The position numbers were made by a program, and so were the translations under genes. Positions 1 to 11,040 of a stretch of 64,000 nucleotides of DNA are shown here, one piece after another (position 1 is the stretch's first letter; each line of letters opens with the position of its first letter). The DNA lies in NCBI GenBank assembly GCA_930367205.1, contig OV884015.1:109804509-109868508 (forward strand), given 5' to 3'. This DNA comes from Acanthosoma haemorrhoidale (lineage: Eukaryota; Arthropoda; Insecta; Hemiptera; Acanthosomatidae). The notes beneath the pieces are model-generated. The model worked only from the letters and a program-made list of their open reading frames with translations, ran no database searches and was not told where the DNA came from.

Positions 1-237
1 TCTAGACCAGGACCCACCCAGCCTCCTAGCCGCAACCCAACTCTCCCTTCAAGGGCCTCTGAACTAGTTTTCTGAAGCTGCGTCTTTTATTGTTTACAAT
101 ATTTACACTGATATGACTTATGGTTTGGTAATGTTATTTATATTTGTTTAAATTGATTTACGACATATTATAGCCAATTTACAATATCTACAGTAGAGTA
201 TAGGGTGATTTATCTTATGTAGTTAGCGGTCGCTACA
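1..237. repeat. LTR family A, 3' part of a copy cut by the window edge
   Basis: The last ~155 bases match the end of the complete LTR at 47057-47931 closely, including the run from AGAGTATAGGGTG to the terminal GCTACA. The copy ends at 237 with the canonical CA. Its 5' part lies outside the window, so its target duplication cannot be checked. No tRNA-complementary primer-binding site follows directly, so it is more likely a solo or 3' LTR than a 5' LTR. The minus strand carries an AATAAA in the same place as the other copy, leaving the sense orientation open. Confidence 0.7.
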
Positions 238-851
238 CTTGAGAACGGAGCACTTTTTTTCAAAATGGAATCTTGCATCTGATAACTAAGAACACTATTG
301 AACAGCTTTTCAGAATGAGAGCTTAGGTTAAGCTATTTTCACATGGAAACTATCTAGCATAACTATCGCCTATAGAAAGTTCCTTACTAAAAGTTTGTAT
401 AATGCACTATGAAATGTCTACATTGCTGCATGCCTCCACGCTATACAACACAGTGAACTAACCCAGGGATGTTTGTACAAAGCTGGCCTGGCGGTTACAA
501 ACAAACACAGCAGAGACCGCTGCTATCTCTTTCAGCTGAGCTGGCAGCCTTTTATTGAATCTGCCCCGGCTACAACCACACGCACTGCTCTTCTCAATAT
601 CCGCCATCCCGTTTTCTCCTCTCTCATCAGTGCTGATTCTGCCTTTTACCTTACTTTTTCTTTATCTCATTATTTGTCTTTGTCTCTAATCTCAAATAAT
701 ATATTGCATAATATAATGAGAACTATTTGCCTTGCAAACAAGCACCAAGATGTTTGCTATACGGGTGCTTATTCATCAGTTTTCTTAATGAACACTTAGT
801 TGTAATTCATTAAACATCTCACTGATGTAAATGTATACAAATGCCTTATTT
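238..851. other. unassigned, somewhat GC-richer stretch
   Basis: No repeat shared with the rest of the window was recognised. A 108-codon open frame at 473-799 has low-complexity composition and no domain I recognise. I treat it as chance. Confidence 0.4.
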
Positions 852-863
852 AATATCCAAATA

Positions 864-1475
864 TTATTAATTTACAAAGTTATACTCAAGCCAGTCTGGA
901 CAAACGGAATAGAGCTATGGGGTACAGCGAAAAATTCGAACATCAAGCGTGTCCAACCCCTTTCAATGAAACGTCCTGAGTGCCTCTTACTACGTCAGCA
1001 ACAAAAGCCTTCATAACGATCTTAATATACCTTAAATTCTCGAACTCATCCCGTCCAAGTTCATGAAATTCCATAGTAACCTATCCAACCACTCTAATCC
1101 CGCAGCACAGTCATTGCACTGCACCACTCATCCTTATAATCCTCCTCGGAGACTAAAACGTCAGTGGCCTCGTGACATGATATAAATACGTGAAAATGGG
1201 AGCCCTGGCAATGGCCAGTTGCTTCAATCATGTCTTGAGCGTGGCTCTCACGCTCTTTGTTAGCCTCCACTTGCTCGTATCCGGTTCGGACTTTCCAAGA
1301 CTCCGCTTCCGCCCTCGCATGCGAGGGAGGTGACAACCATACGTATTTGGGAGGTCTCTAGGCTATTTTTGAATACTGTATAATTGAGTGAATGAAAACA
1401 TTTATCACAATTACTTGTTACGTAATGAGGCAGATTTTAATTTTATCATAGTAAAATTGTTTTATCATTATTATC
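864..1475 (+). mobile_element. Jockey-like LINE, 5'-truncated 3' fragment (copy A)
   Basis: The fragment begins inside the C-terminal part of the reverse-transcriptase ORF (peptide pieces GIELWGTAKNSNIKR and HYSSKF-like remnants) and runs through the 3' UTR to a tail of GTAAAATTGTTTTATC type. The direct repeat AATATCCAAATA lies at 852-863 and again at 1476-1487, giving a 12-bp target duplication. Such 5' truncation with a variable-length duplication is the usual product of target-primed reverse transcription. The reading frame is broken by substitutions (for example the lost SNKTLHND-type segment), so the copy encodes nothing functional. It belongs to the same family as the copies at 13655, 15376, 17192, 42192 and others. 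Confidence 0.85.
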
Positions 1476-1603
1476 AATATCCAAATAAATAAATTATTAC
1501 GAGAGAAAAAAAAAATGACATAAACATTGTCCGTCTGTCGAGCACACCTTATAACAACAATTTATACAGGCTCTATAACATTCAAGACAAAATATCACAG
1601 CTT

Positions 1604-2258
1604 TTTACCAATGTTAAATTTATTTATTACATACTTACTGTTATAAGATCTCTCTAATAAAACACATTTATTTTTTATAGGTTTGACATCTTTGATGTAT
1701 TGTACTTTTTTTCTGTAGGCTTTGGATTGTCTCATGCACGTTTGAAAGTAGAGTCTCACCCTTCAGGCTCGAACGAAAGAAAAAAAAAGCAATAACTCAT
1801 AATTCATGTCTACGTTTCCATGGAAGTCTCAAAAAATAAATAATAATTAAGGCCTTATTTCTCTTCAATTTCACAAAATGGAAGAAATTTTGAAAGATTT
1901 ATTTAACATGATTAAAATGATCGAACTTAATCCCTTGAAAATTCCACGATCTTCTCTGCACTATATTATAAAATATATACCATTATGTTTTTCCTATTGT
2001 TCATCAATAATTATAATGAATATATCATAAAGCATTAAATAAGTATGTTTACTATGTTGCGTCTGTCTGAAGGGCAAAAAAGTATCACAAATTAAAACGG
2101 GGTGGGAACTCTAAAGGTTTGCGGCTCGGGGAATTAAGGAGCTTTCACATGGTAAAAGTATAATACATCAAAGATGTCAAATCTCTACAAACTAATTTGT
2201 TTTATTAGCGAGATATAATAACAGTAAGTATGTAATAAATAAATTTAACATTGGTAAA
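1604..2258. repeat. long inverted repeat, 105-bp arms, ~445-bp spacer
   Basis: The segment 1604-1708 reads as the reverse complement of 2154-2258. Shared blocks include TTTACCAATGTTAAATTTAT, TACATACTTACTGTTAT and TTTGACATCTTTGATGTATT, with roughly 15% mismatch elsewhere. The spacer contains no recognisable coding sequence. It could be a decayed foldback or MITE-type element with long terminal repeats, or a local inverted duplication. No clear target duplication was seen outside the arms. Confidence 0.75.
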
Positions 2259-2368
2259 TAGACAAACCTTAAATAAGCCCAGAAATAATTCAAATTTTTC
2301 TCGTTTACTCCAGTATTATAAAGCCCGTATGACCTGTTGTAGGGTATGCTCGATTGACGAACAATGTT

Positions 2369-2833
2369 TATGATTTTTTCCCTTAGCTCTCAAATTTTCA
2401 AGATTATGGATAAGGGAAAAATAAAGGAATTTATTTGGGGTGAGCGGATCCTGGAGCGGAGTGTGGGAAGCCTAGGTAGAGGTGGAAATGTTGCGGTGCA
2501 GTGGTGAGAGTCCACTGAAGGCTGAGCCCAGAGTCTCTCTAGGCATGTAGTGGAAGCTCATTCAGTTGGAAAGCAGTGATGGGTGCCCGTCAGAGGCTTG
2601 TTGTTGGTGGGCCAAGCGCCGTGATGCCCACCATTTGGTGGTCTGCTTTCCCGGATCTAGAGAGTTGCCATCTAGCCGGTAGTGGTGGGGGTTTCAGGTC
2701 TTGGAATAGGGGGTTTTGGAAATGTTTCATCGAGTCAAAGAATTTTATGTGTCTTCTTCTGATGGCTTCGGTGATGGTGGGGACCTCCAACTTTTCGTAT
2801 ATGTCAGGGTGCAGCTCGACAAAGCCTAGCATA
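2369..2833 (-). mobile_element. LINE-2 family 3' fragment
   Basis: On the minus strand the fragment starts in the reverse-transcriptase C-terminal region (peptide PTITEAIRRRHIKFFDSMKH, also found with few changes in the long copy at 30787-31898). It continues through the 3' UTR (box CCACTGCACCGCAACATTTC) and ends at GAGCTAAGG followed by an A-rich tail at about 2385. A short direct repeat AATGTT (2363-2368 and 2834-2839) may be the target duplication but is too short to be convincing. The box CTTTTACTAGGAGTACCTG present in most copies is deleted here. Confidence 0.8.
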
Positions 2834-2839
2834 AATGTT

Positions 2840-4488
2840 ATTCTACAGCAACCATATTATATAAATACAAAAAAACAATCTATACAGTAATAACTTGGGA
2901 CGGAATACTATAAAAAAATAATAAAATAAAAGTAAAATGTATTCAAAAACATTTCAAAGTTCGCGAATTGCGACAACTTCAAGACTTCAACGATGACAAG
3001 TAGTAAACAAATGAGTTGTCAGTTAATGACTTACAAATAATCAAAAATTATATTTTATGAATACTAAAAATATAACATGCTTTCACGCATGTTTTTCTTA
3101 GACAGAATTTCGGCCTCCATTCGGAATACTATCCTCACTTTATGTATTCAATTTTTTTCTACTATTAAACAACATATTTGCATTTTTTGATATGTATTTA
3201 CACATACCATTATGTGTTAATTAAACATGGAAAGAATACCGAAACATGTAATAAGAATATAGTTAATGAATTTTAAACAAATTGTAAATAAATTTTCCCT
3301 TTTCTTGCTATAATATGTATGCAATAGGAGGCCTTAAAAAAAAAAGATTTTTTTCATGTTCCACTCTCCATAATCATTTAAGCACTTTTCTATGTTTGCT
3401 GTTTTCGTTAGAGTTTAATTTATGAAATAGGATATTGCGTCATCGGACATGCGGAGATCGATGGGGGATAATGGGATGAAATTACTTTTTTAAGTAAAAG
3501 GATTTTTTTTTTCGCTCCTAATTAACTGCAGTATGAAAAAAATGTGGGGATATAAAATGCTGGGGCTGGGTTCTGCTCTCGGTCACCACAAACCATTTCC
3601 TTTTAAATATACGTAACTATGATGATGACCGGAAGGGTTCACGCCGAAATGAACCCAATCAATCCAACGCTGGCTAGATAAGAGCGTAAATAAATGAATA
3701 GGCAGCTGATGAAAACAAAATTGGCAAGGTTTATCGGTCAACTTGATTAGTCGTAGGTAATATTTAATGTTTATCACCACGAAAACATAAAAGAATATAT
3801 TTGTTTTCGAAAGTACTGCAATAAAGTTTATTAACTAATAAGAAACGCAATAATCTAAAACTGCAAACATTGTCACTTTCCTTGTTTAGACTTTATTAAT
3901 GAAACAAATTTATATTCGGCACTAAACAGTTTACAAGGTTTTTAAAAGTTTTATATATCACGAAGGTGCGGGTCGGCGGGTCATAAAAGACGAGAAGACT
4001 CTGGTCTAGTGCGTTTGAGGACTGAAATATATATTTTAGGGCTGAGTCCCATGTGGTTTTCCCCCTTCGAGATAGTGTAACATCGGTCCAGCAAGATATT
4101 GGAGGATGGAGGATTCAGGCAAGCATCGATAGACAACAATCGAGAACATGAATTTTCCTGACTTAATAACAATTTATATTCGATTAATAATAACGGTCTG
4201 TGTTCACCACAATGCGAGGTCATTAATCGAGGCCTAAGTCACCTGTGAGAGGCCATCTTGTCGGCGTAATGAAATCTCGTTATTGACATATACCGGGAGA
4301 CTTATTTGCGAGGTTTTGTTTTCCTGTCAACTTTGACAGTTTGTCTTTCATCGCAGAAGCTTTAATTCGCGCGGAAGCTTTCATTGGTCGCTAAAATATG
4401 AATAACTTCAATAATAACTGTCAAATTAACATGAATCGAGCATAGTTATAAAAATGAGTCAAATTTTATAATATGATACATTAAGAAC
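2840..4488. other. unassigned AT-rich DNA
   Basis: Homopolymer runs and short open frames only. The stretch 3960-4330 is slightly GC-richer, but no motif or repeat could be assigned. Confidence 0.4.
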
Positions 4489-4490
4489 TA

Positions 4491-5380
4491 AAGGTTGTCC
4501 CAGGATTATTGCAAGATTTAAATTTGCCACCATCAGTGCAGTAAAGTGCTGGCAACCCTAAAAAAAAAATAATTTGACAGCTGACAGTTTAGGGTTAGTA
4601 AAAATGGAGCGTTACACGATAGAACAACGTGTCTTTATTGTTGAACATTATCTCAAAAATAATGAAAAATTTGGCAGTCGCAGTTCGAAAATTTCATTCA
4701 AAATATGGTTGGAATAGCGTTTTGACTTCATCAACTGTGAAGAAATCAATTGAAAAATTTAGGGAGACTGGATCAGTTGGAGACACTAAACACACTGGTT
4801 GTCCAAAAACTAGCCGTTCAAATGTCAATATCGAAGCAGTGCGTGAGAGTGCTGTTGAAAATCCAGGAACATCAATTCGGCTTCGTAAACACACTTCTTT
4901 GTGCCGAAATTAGATGATATTGATGTGGCCAATATGTGGTTTCCACAATATGGTGCCACATGCCATACAGCCCATGAAACAATTCAAATACTGCATGAGA
5001 CATTTCCAGGTCGTGTACTCCCTCGTTTCGGTGATCATAATTGGCCCCCTAGATCGTGTGATTTAACACCTTTAGATTTCTTTTTATGTGGTTATTTGAA
5101 GTCGAAGGTGTATGTCAACAAGCCCACATCAACCCGTGTATTAAAAGAAGAAATTCAACGCTGCATCAACGAAATTCAACCACATTTATGCCAAATGGCC
5201 ATGGAAAAAACGACAAAAGAGTGCGTATGTGCCAGCAAAGTCGTGTAGGCCATTTGCCCGATGTGTTATTCCATAAATAACCCTATCCTATTTACTTTAT
5301 AATTCAATAAAAAAATAAAACAAAAATACTAAAAACTTTTCTATATAAATCAAATATTGCGTTAATTCTGGGACACCCTT
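4491..5380 (+). mobile_element. mariner-superfamily element M1, internally deleted, both termini present
   Basis: The left end AAGGTTGTCCCAGGATTATT and the reverse complement of the right end (AAGGGTGTCCCAGAATTAAC) are imperfect terminal inverted repeats that stay similar for about 30 bp. Each end is flanked by TA (4489-4490 and 5381-5382), the standard target duplication of Tc1/mariner transposons. The element is 890 bp, against about 1.3 kb typical for complete relatives. A second copy of the same family, with an identical-type 3' end, lies at 22760-23236. Confidence 0.85.
4604..5248 (+). pseudogene. M1 mariner-like transposase, broken
   Basis: The start codon at 4604 opens MERYTIEQRVFIVEHYL, the helix-turn-helix N-terminus seen in one insect mariner-like group. 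The frame shifts near 4675 and resumes as the linker STVKKSIEKFRETGSVGDT. Near 4880 an internal deletion joins the N-terminal domain directly to FVPKLDDIDVANMWF, removing the first catalytic aspartate and its surroundings. The second catalytic position reads FPQYGATCHTA, where relatives have QDGATCH, so this aspartate is replaced by tyrosine. The third (CDLTPLDFFLCGYLKSKVY) is kept. The product cannot be active. The ORF ends at a stop at 5246-5248, shortly before the 3' terminal repeat. Confidence 0.85.
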
Positions 5381-5382
5381 TA

Positions 5383-6077
5383 TAATACAAGTTATAAGAA
5401 GCACTGGAAATGTCTTGTATGCTTAAATGAGAACAACGTACAGAAAACTTAAGATGCCAGGAACTTCTGGACAGACGAGAAAGAAGGTGCTTCCAGCGCG
5501 GCGATGAATAAAAAAAGGTGGATTCAACCTTCATGATTTTTCTACGTATTGCACATAAAGTACAACTATGAAAAGTTGTAGAAGCAGTCACAAACAGACT
5601 TTCAAATTAATTAAATAGTTTGGATCGCTCAAGCAGTGCAGTGATACATTATTATTTTATTCCGTACACAGGTGGATTGTGTGGGGTTTATCCCGTAAAT
5701 AGACGTCGTTGGAAATTGGACGTCAAAGGACCAAAGGGTTGCTAGAGTGACAGGACGTGGGTTCGAGCAAAGGATAACATTGTACAGGACGAAACAGAGG
5801 CTGATCATCTGCAGGAGTGCTCTCAATTATCTGTGGATTATATTTAGAAATAGAACACATAGCTTTGACTCAAACTCCATTTAGCAGCTCTCCGTTTGCT
5901 TGGAGTAGTCTTTTGAAGTTTGTAAACTAATAGAGAAAATAATACACTTCCAGTATATTGTTTTATGGGGGGGGGGGATCCCAAAACAACTTTTCAAATT
6001 CAAATCCGATAAAAAGGATACCTGTGAACATTTAAGCATTTTTTGCCTTCCAAAGCTATGTCCATTTTTATATATAG
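5383..6077. other. unassigned DNA with a G run
   Basis: Contains a run of ten G at about 5968. No repeat shared within the window and no coding signal recognised. Confidence 0.4.
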
Positions 6078-6530
6078 TTTTTCAACTGTATGGCAAATTA
6101 CTTGAGAGGTGTTGACTGATCGAGACTTGCCCTGACCGTACCATGACTTGATCGAAGGTCCTGGTAGATAGGTTGTATGTGTATTGAATAGACAGTGAAC
6201 CGAAATGACCAAGACTTTATATAAGTATTACTTGAAGGCTCGAAGCATAAAATTTATTTAAAAAAAAAAAAGGTTTGGCTGTAACACTCATTTATATAAC
6301 CTAGCTCGTATTAATAAAATAACAGAAAAGTTAATATTGAATATTAAATTATATTAATTATTTATTACAATCCGAAGCTCATAGAAAGTAAAAAACATTA
6401 CAACAATTTTTCAATTTAATTTTTTTTTTTTTCCCCTACTTAATTTTATAGAAGGGACCTTTTGTTAATTTCTTTTTAATTAAAAATATCACAAACTCTA
6501 AGCTAAATGCAGCTAAAATATATCTCCATG
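6078..6530. repeat. tandem duplication unit 1 (453 bp)
   Basis: This unit is repeated immediately downstream as 6531-6754 plus 7761-8008. Both contain GAGGTGTTGACTGATCGAGA, TGACTTGATCGAAGGTCCTG, CATAGAAAGTAAAAAACATT and GAAGGGACCTTTTGTTAATT, with scattered substitutions. Unit 1 is uninterrupted, so at 6282-6283 it shows the unoccupied TA into which the pogo-like element went in unit 2. Confidence 0.85.
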
Positions 6531-6754
6531 TTTTTCAACTATATGTCAAACTACTAGAGAGGTGTTGACTGATCGAGACTTGTCCTGACCGTACCATGAC
6601 TTGATCGAAGGTCCTGGTAGATAGGTTGTATGTGTATTGAATAGGCAGTGAACTGATATGACCAAGACTTTAATCGTGAATCGAACTTTTATCAGTAGTT
6701 GAGTCGGTAGGTTACATTCGAGGCATAAAATAAAAAAAAAAAAGTTTGGCTGTA

Positions 6755-7760
6755 CTGTGAAATCCCGATATTTCGTATCCCGATTATTCGTATTTCCGGC
6801 TAATTCGTACAAATTTGCCAGTCCCCAAAGAAAATCCCAGTAAGTGGTATAAAAACAATGCATTTCAGTCCCCTCGGTAATTCGTATTATTTTTATGCTC
6901 GAGGTAACTTAAAACGTCTTATAATACGTATTTCCAGCTTAAAACTCTCGTTAATTCGTACTGTTTCAAGAAAGGGAGAGAGGACAGTGAGAGACCAGAG
7001 AGCAGAATGAGTGCGAGATAAATGTTTTCTATGAAATCCCATATGTAATTCGTACACTTTTTACTGAAAGGAAATAAGGAGAGGAGAGAGGGAAAGCTTT
7101 AGGAATTGTAGTAAGCTTTTCTTTCGTTTCTACAGTTCAGTCTCGTTTTAATTATCGTTGTGACACGTTACCATGCCTCTGAAAAACGTTAGCCTCTCTA
7201 TTAAAGAGAAACAACAAATCATAAACGCCGCGGCCAGTGGCTTTAAGCAAATTTAAATATCCAAGCGTTTCAACGTCCCTCGTTCCACGATTACATCAAT
7301 CCTGAAGAACAAGTACAAAATCACTTCCCAGACATCAAGCAGCAAAGTAAAACGCTTCAAGACTGGTGATTAACCACAACGAGAAGAGAACTTAAAAAAG
7401 TGGTTCGCGCAAGCAAGGAATTCAAATGTACTAGTTGGAGGAAATATACAAAGGAATTGACAATACCCGTCTGCAAGGATCACGTCAAAAAAAAATTACG
7501 GATTTTTTTCGTACAAATGGTTGATTATATTTAATCCAGAACATAAATATGTACATATTTTTTATTGCATGTATTGTTTAGTTTAGTTTAATCAGTGTTT
7601 ATTGCATAGTTTTTATCCTTACTACATTGTACAAACTTCTTAATACATACATGTTTGCATTAATACGTTTTTTAATTTTGTACTCCCGATAATTGGTATT
7701 TCCAATAATTCGTACCAAACTGTCAGTCCGTTGACAATACGAATTATCTGGATTCTACTG
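6755..7760 (+). mobile_element. pogo-like element P1, copy 1 (1006 bp)
   Basis: The 3' end ATCTGGATTCTACTG is followed by TA, and the 5' end CTGTGAAATCCCGATATTTCG is preceded by TA. The better preserved copy at 11825-12731 has CAGTAGAATCCCGATTATTC at the left end and its inverted form at the right. Copies share the internal blocks CATTTCAGTCCCCTCGGTAA, GAGGACAGTGAGAGACCAGA and the 3' region TTTAATCAGTGTTTATTGCA. The element is about half the length of autonomous pogo/Tigger transposons and has no DDE catalytic domain. Confidence 0.85.
7173..7400 (+). pseudogene. pogo-like N-terminal DNA-binding domain remnant (P1 copy 1)
   Basis: The ATG at 7173 opens a frame reading LSIKEKQQIINAAASG and, after a stop that replaces the DV codons found in copy 2, ISKRFNVPRSTITSILKNK. 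This is the CENP-B/pogo type helix-turn-helix (pattern: IKEKxxII...G..KQ.DVAKRFN.P.ST..TILKN). This domain normally binds the element's terminal repeats. The frame decays after about 75 codons and no second helix-turn-helix or DDE region follows before the right terminus. Confidence 0.75.
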
Positions 7761-8008
7761 TATTAATTATTCATATAACCTAGCTCGTTTTAATAAAATA
7801 ACTGAAAACTTAATATTGGATATTTAATTATAAAAATAATTTAATACAGTCCGAAGCTCATAGAAAGTAAAAAACATTACTACAATTTTTCAATTTAATT
7901 TTTTTGTTTCTCCTACTTAATTTTATAGAAGGGACCTTTTGTTAATTTCTTTTTAATTAAAAATATCGCAAACTCTAAGTTGAATGCAGCTAAAATATAT
8001 CTCCATGA

Positions 8009-8312
8009 ATGGAAAATAAAACTTGGTCTAATGAAGCAGCCTTGAAAGAGAAACTAAGTAATTAATACAAGTTAATGAGCTACCTCGGAGGAGAACTAAA
8101 AGGGCCTGTTTTTACCAACGCTTCTCGAAGCACGGCGAGTTTCCATACCAACTTATATTTAATGTACATTAGCCACCTTACGCATGGCCGATAATTGAAG
8201 TCAATTAAAAAACAAAATTAATTACTTCCTTTTTTTTATTGACTTTGAGAAGAAACGGGGACAATGATGGTCTTTAAAATGTTCTTGGCGTCAAAGTTAT
8301 ATGGCCTTTTCC
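8009..8312. other. unassigned DNA
   Basis: No repeat or coding signal recognised. A short run of ten T is near 8230. Confidence 0.4.
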
Positions 8313-8330
8313 ATGACGTAAATACGTCAT
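8313..8330. promoter_or_regulatory. 18-bp inverted repeat with CRE/bZIP-like half sites
   Basis: ATGACGTA-AA-TACGTCAT is a perfect 8-bp inverted repeat with a 2-bp spacer. TGACGTA/TACGTCA are close to the half sites bound by ATF/CREB-type and related bZIP proteins. Function is inferred from the motif alone, with no gene nearby to support it. Confidence 0.3.
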
Positions 8331-10100
8331 TAAAATCCGAACTGGTTGGGGTCAATGCTCGTTAAAAAATCGTTACGAAAATGGCTGTTACTATTTCGTA
8401 TTTTCAATTTCAAAACTAAAAGCATCACTGCTGAATATATATCCTCAATTCAATTTTGGAGGCTAGTTTTTCTAAAGAAAAACGAATGTTGGTGTTACAC
8501 AAGCCTACTCTATACCACATCACTTCCAATCCAACACCTCAGTGCACAGTGAGCTACCATTCACCAGTCATACTTTAGGTCAGGGTAACCGTGCAAATGT
8601 TACGTACCGGATCTTCAAGGAAACAAAATTCGTGATTCAGCCAAAAATCCAAAAACAACTCTGGATAACATGTGTTATAAGGATTGTAAAATTAGTGTCG
8701 TACCAAAGCTAATGAACATCACTAAAATAATATTAATCAGCAATCGTCATAAAAATTCGAAAACATTGTAGATGAGTTAAAAAATTGCTAATTTGAAATA
8801 AAGTCCCTGGTTTAAGCCAAACAAGCTAACGAGCTGAGCTACAACTAATACTGGATAACAAACAGGTGTTAACAGCAGGAATTATTTATGTATTCGCTGA
8901 ATATTCAAAAATAACAGTACATTAACGGGGAAAAAAAACAGAATATAACAACAATTCATTCTGTTTACCTAATCCATTCCACAGGGCAACGTCAGGTCCA
9001 CACATTCATTCCAAAAAACCGACGGTTTGTGGTTTGTACTCGACCATTTGACGTTTTCTATTACGGTTCTACTTAATGATCCAACAAACAACAACGATAA
9101 TTTACATGGTAATTTCACTACACGACCTAGTTTCACCTAAAAAAATACCATTACCTTCAAATAGAAATTAAAAGTTCTGTGAAAACTATTATTTTTTCAA
9201 CGAATCCAACAAACATTTGTTTAACTCTAGTAGGGTAAAAGCAGCTCTGTAGTTTTAAACTGTCATCGTTATTTTAATTTGTTCGCTTTCATAATATTAA
9301 AATGAAATATTATTTTAAGCAGTTAATTATTCTTTCTTTGTTGCTGTTGTTTGTTTTTACCTCATGTTAGTATTTAAATACAAAATAACTTTTTTTTCCT
9401 GAATTTGTTAAAATTTTATATTCTTTAAATATTATATTTGAATTATAATATAGTCATTAACTTAAAAAGTGAGGCCTTAATATTTTTTTTCTCTAAAACT
9501 TAAACTGGATATGTTCAGTCAAATAACCATATTTAATTCTTCTCCGCTCACTTTATGCCTTTCATAAATTGAATGTACAACGATTTATGAGTTATCCTTA
9601 AATACTTTCTACTTAAGAAGATTAAAAAAAACACCATGCTGATCTAAGAAATTATGATTCATATCATTTTCATTGCTCATTCTCAGAACATTATTATTTT
9701 TTGTAAAATGCTTGTTTTTGGGGTATTTATTTTTGTCTGAGCCCTCAGGTTATCAGCCCAGATGTTTGTATATATAAACCTATTTGAAGAGCTCGCCATT
9801 TGGCTGTGATGGTTCAAGAACAAGAGCAAAGTATAGGGGGCACCACAGTCCCACATGTCAGGCGGTAGTTATAGGAGGGTGTGGATACAAACCAACCATA
9901 ATTCTTTACATTTCATATACGCATGGAAAAGTCGAAACACGCTTTTTGAGATCTGCGGTCCTAGGATGTCCGACAATCCCGTACCCACAACAGCAGGAGT
10001 TATTTTAACGTTTTATTCCTGTATGGGAGCTATTGGGTTTCTGTTATGAGCTAAGGCTGATTATTTGAATAAAAAAATAAAGATAATAATTATCAAGTCG
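8331..10100. other. unassigned AT-rich DNA with one tRNA-like patch
   Basis: Near 8808-8850 the minus strand reads GTAGCTCAGCTCGTTAGC followed by TTGGCTTAAACCA. This resembles a tRNA A-box and anticodon arm, but the T-arm is not recognisable. Perhaps a decayed tRNA-derived SINE. Nothing else assignable. Confidence 0.3.
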
Positions 10101-10267
10101 AGTCATTGGTAACTTCCGATGCTGCTAAGTAGAATCTATAGTTCGTATTTACCCACTATGAGTTACCATGACAACAAGTTTTTGTTTTCACTATATAGAC
10201 GAGGTTTCAGTTAGCCTCTGTTTTGTGTGATACACGTTACGTTAAACTGTTTATTTTAACTTCTAAA

Positions 10268-10980
10268 ATGGAGAGTCAATAAGTACATATTCGTCATGTA
10301 ATACTTTGGGAATTTAAACAAGGCAATAGTGCTAGGGCGACAGCTGAAAAAATATGCAGTGTATATGGTGAAGGGCTAATAACTAATCGGGCAATAAGAA
10401 ATTTGTTTATAAAATTCCGTTCTGGAGATACGACCTTAAAAGACGAACCGACAACGGGACGTCCTTCCCACTTTGACGACAACCTTTTAAAGGCAATATT
10501 TGAGCAAAATTCACGTCAATCAACAAGAGATATAGCAGAAAGGTTGAATACATCACAATCAACTGTTAACCGCCACCTGGAGAAATTAGGGAAAGTCAGA
10601 AAGTTAGGTATGGGGGAACCTCACAATCTCAGTGAACGGAATAGAGAAGATCGCATGTCAATTGCCACAAGTCTGCTCACACGGGTAAAAATTGACCTTT
10701 TTTAAACAGGATTGTAACAGGCGATGAAAAATGGGTTACCTATGACAATATAGTCCGCAAAAGACAGTGACTTGATAAGGATCAACCAGATCCGAAAGCA
10801 AACATCCATGGCAAAAAGATTTTATTGTGTGTATGGTGGGATTGTCAACGAATGATTCACCACGAGTTGTTGAAGTCAAATTTAACGATTACTGTGGATA
10901 GATACGTTCAGCAGTTGCAAAGAGTGCAAGAGAAACTCCATGAACAGCGTCCTGCGCTCGTCAAAATTAATATAATTTTG
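10268..10980 (+). pseudogene. mariner transposase M2, truncated and frameshifted
   Basis: From the ATG at 10268 the frame reads MESQ, a stop at codon 5, then VHIRHVILWEFKQGNSARAT, the linker FRSGDTTLKDEPTTGRPS and a second helix-turn-helix RDIAERLNTSQSTVNRHLEK. It closes at 10701-10703. After a one-frame shift it continues with RIVTGDEKWVTYDN, which holds the first catalytic aspartate, then another stop and the central region KKILLCVWWDCQRMIHHELL. The homology stops at HEQRPALV, just before where the second catalytic aspartate would lie. The set of motifs is typical of the mariner family related to human SETMAR. Terminal repeats were not identified with confidence. Confidence 0.85.
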
Positions 10981-11040
10981 TTATTTAATGAGAGCAAAAT
11001 AAATGATACAAAAACAGAAGTGACTTATGACCTATAAGTA

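Larger units (their letters stand above)
6531..8008. repeat. tandem duplication unit 2, split by a pogo-like insertion
   Basis: The unit runs 6531-6754, is interrupted by the transposon at 6755-7760, and resumes at 7761-8008. The two parts join without loss when compared with unit 1. The duplication itself is therefore older than the insertion, or the inserted unit arose from an empty one. Confidence 0.85.

Noticed and set aside
473..799. 108-codon frame
   Set aside because: Ser/Leu-rich low-complexity composition and no motif.
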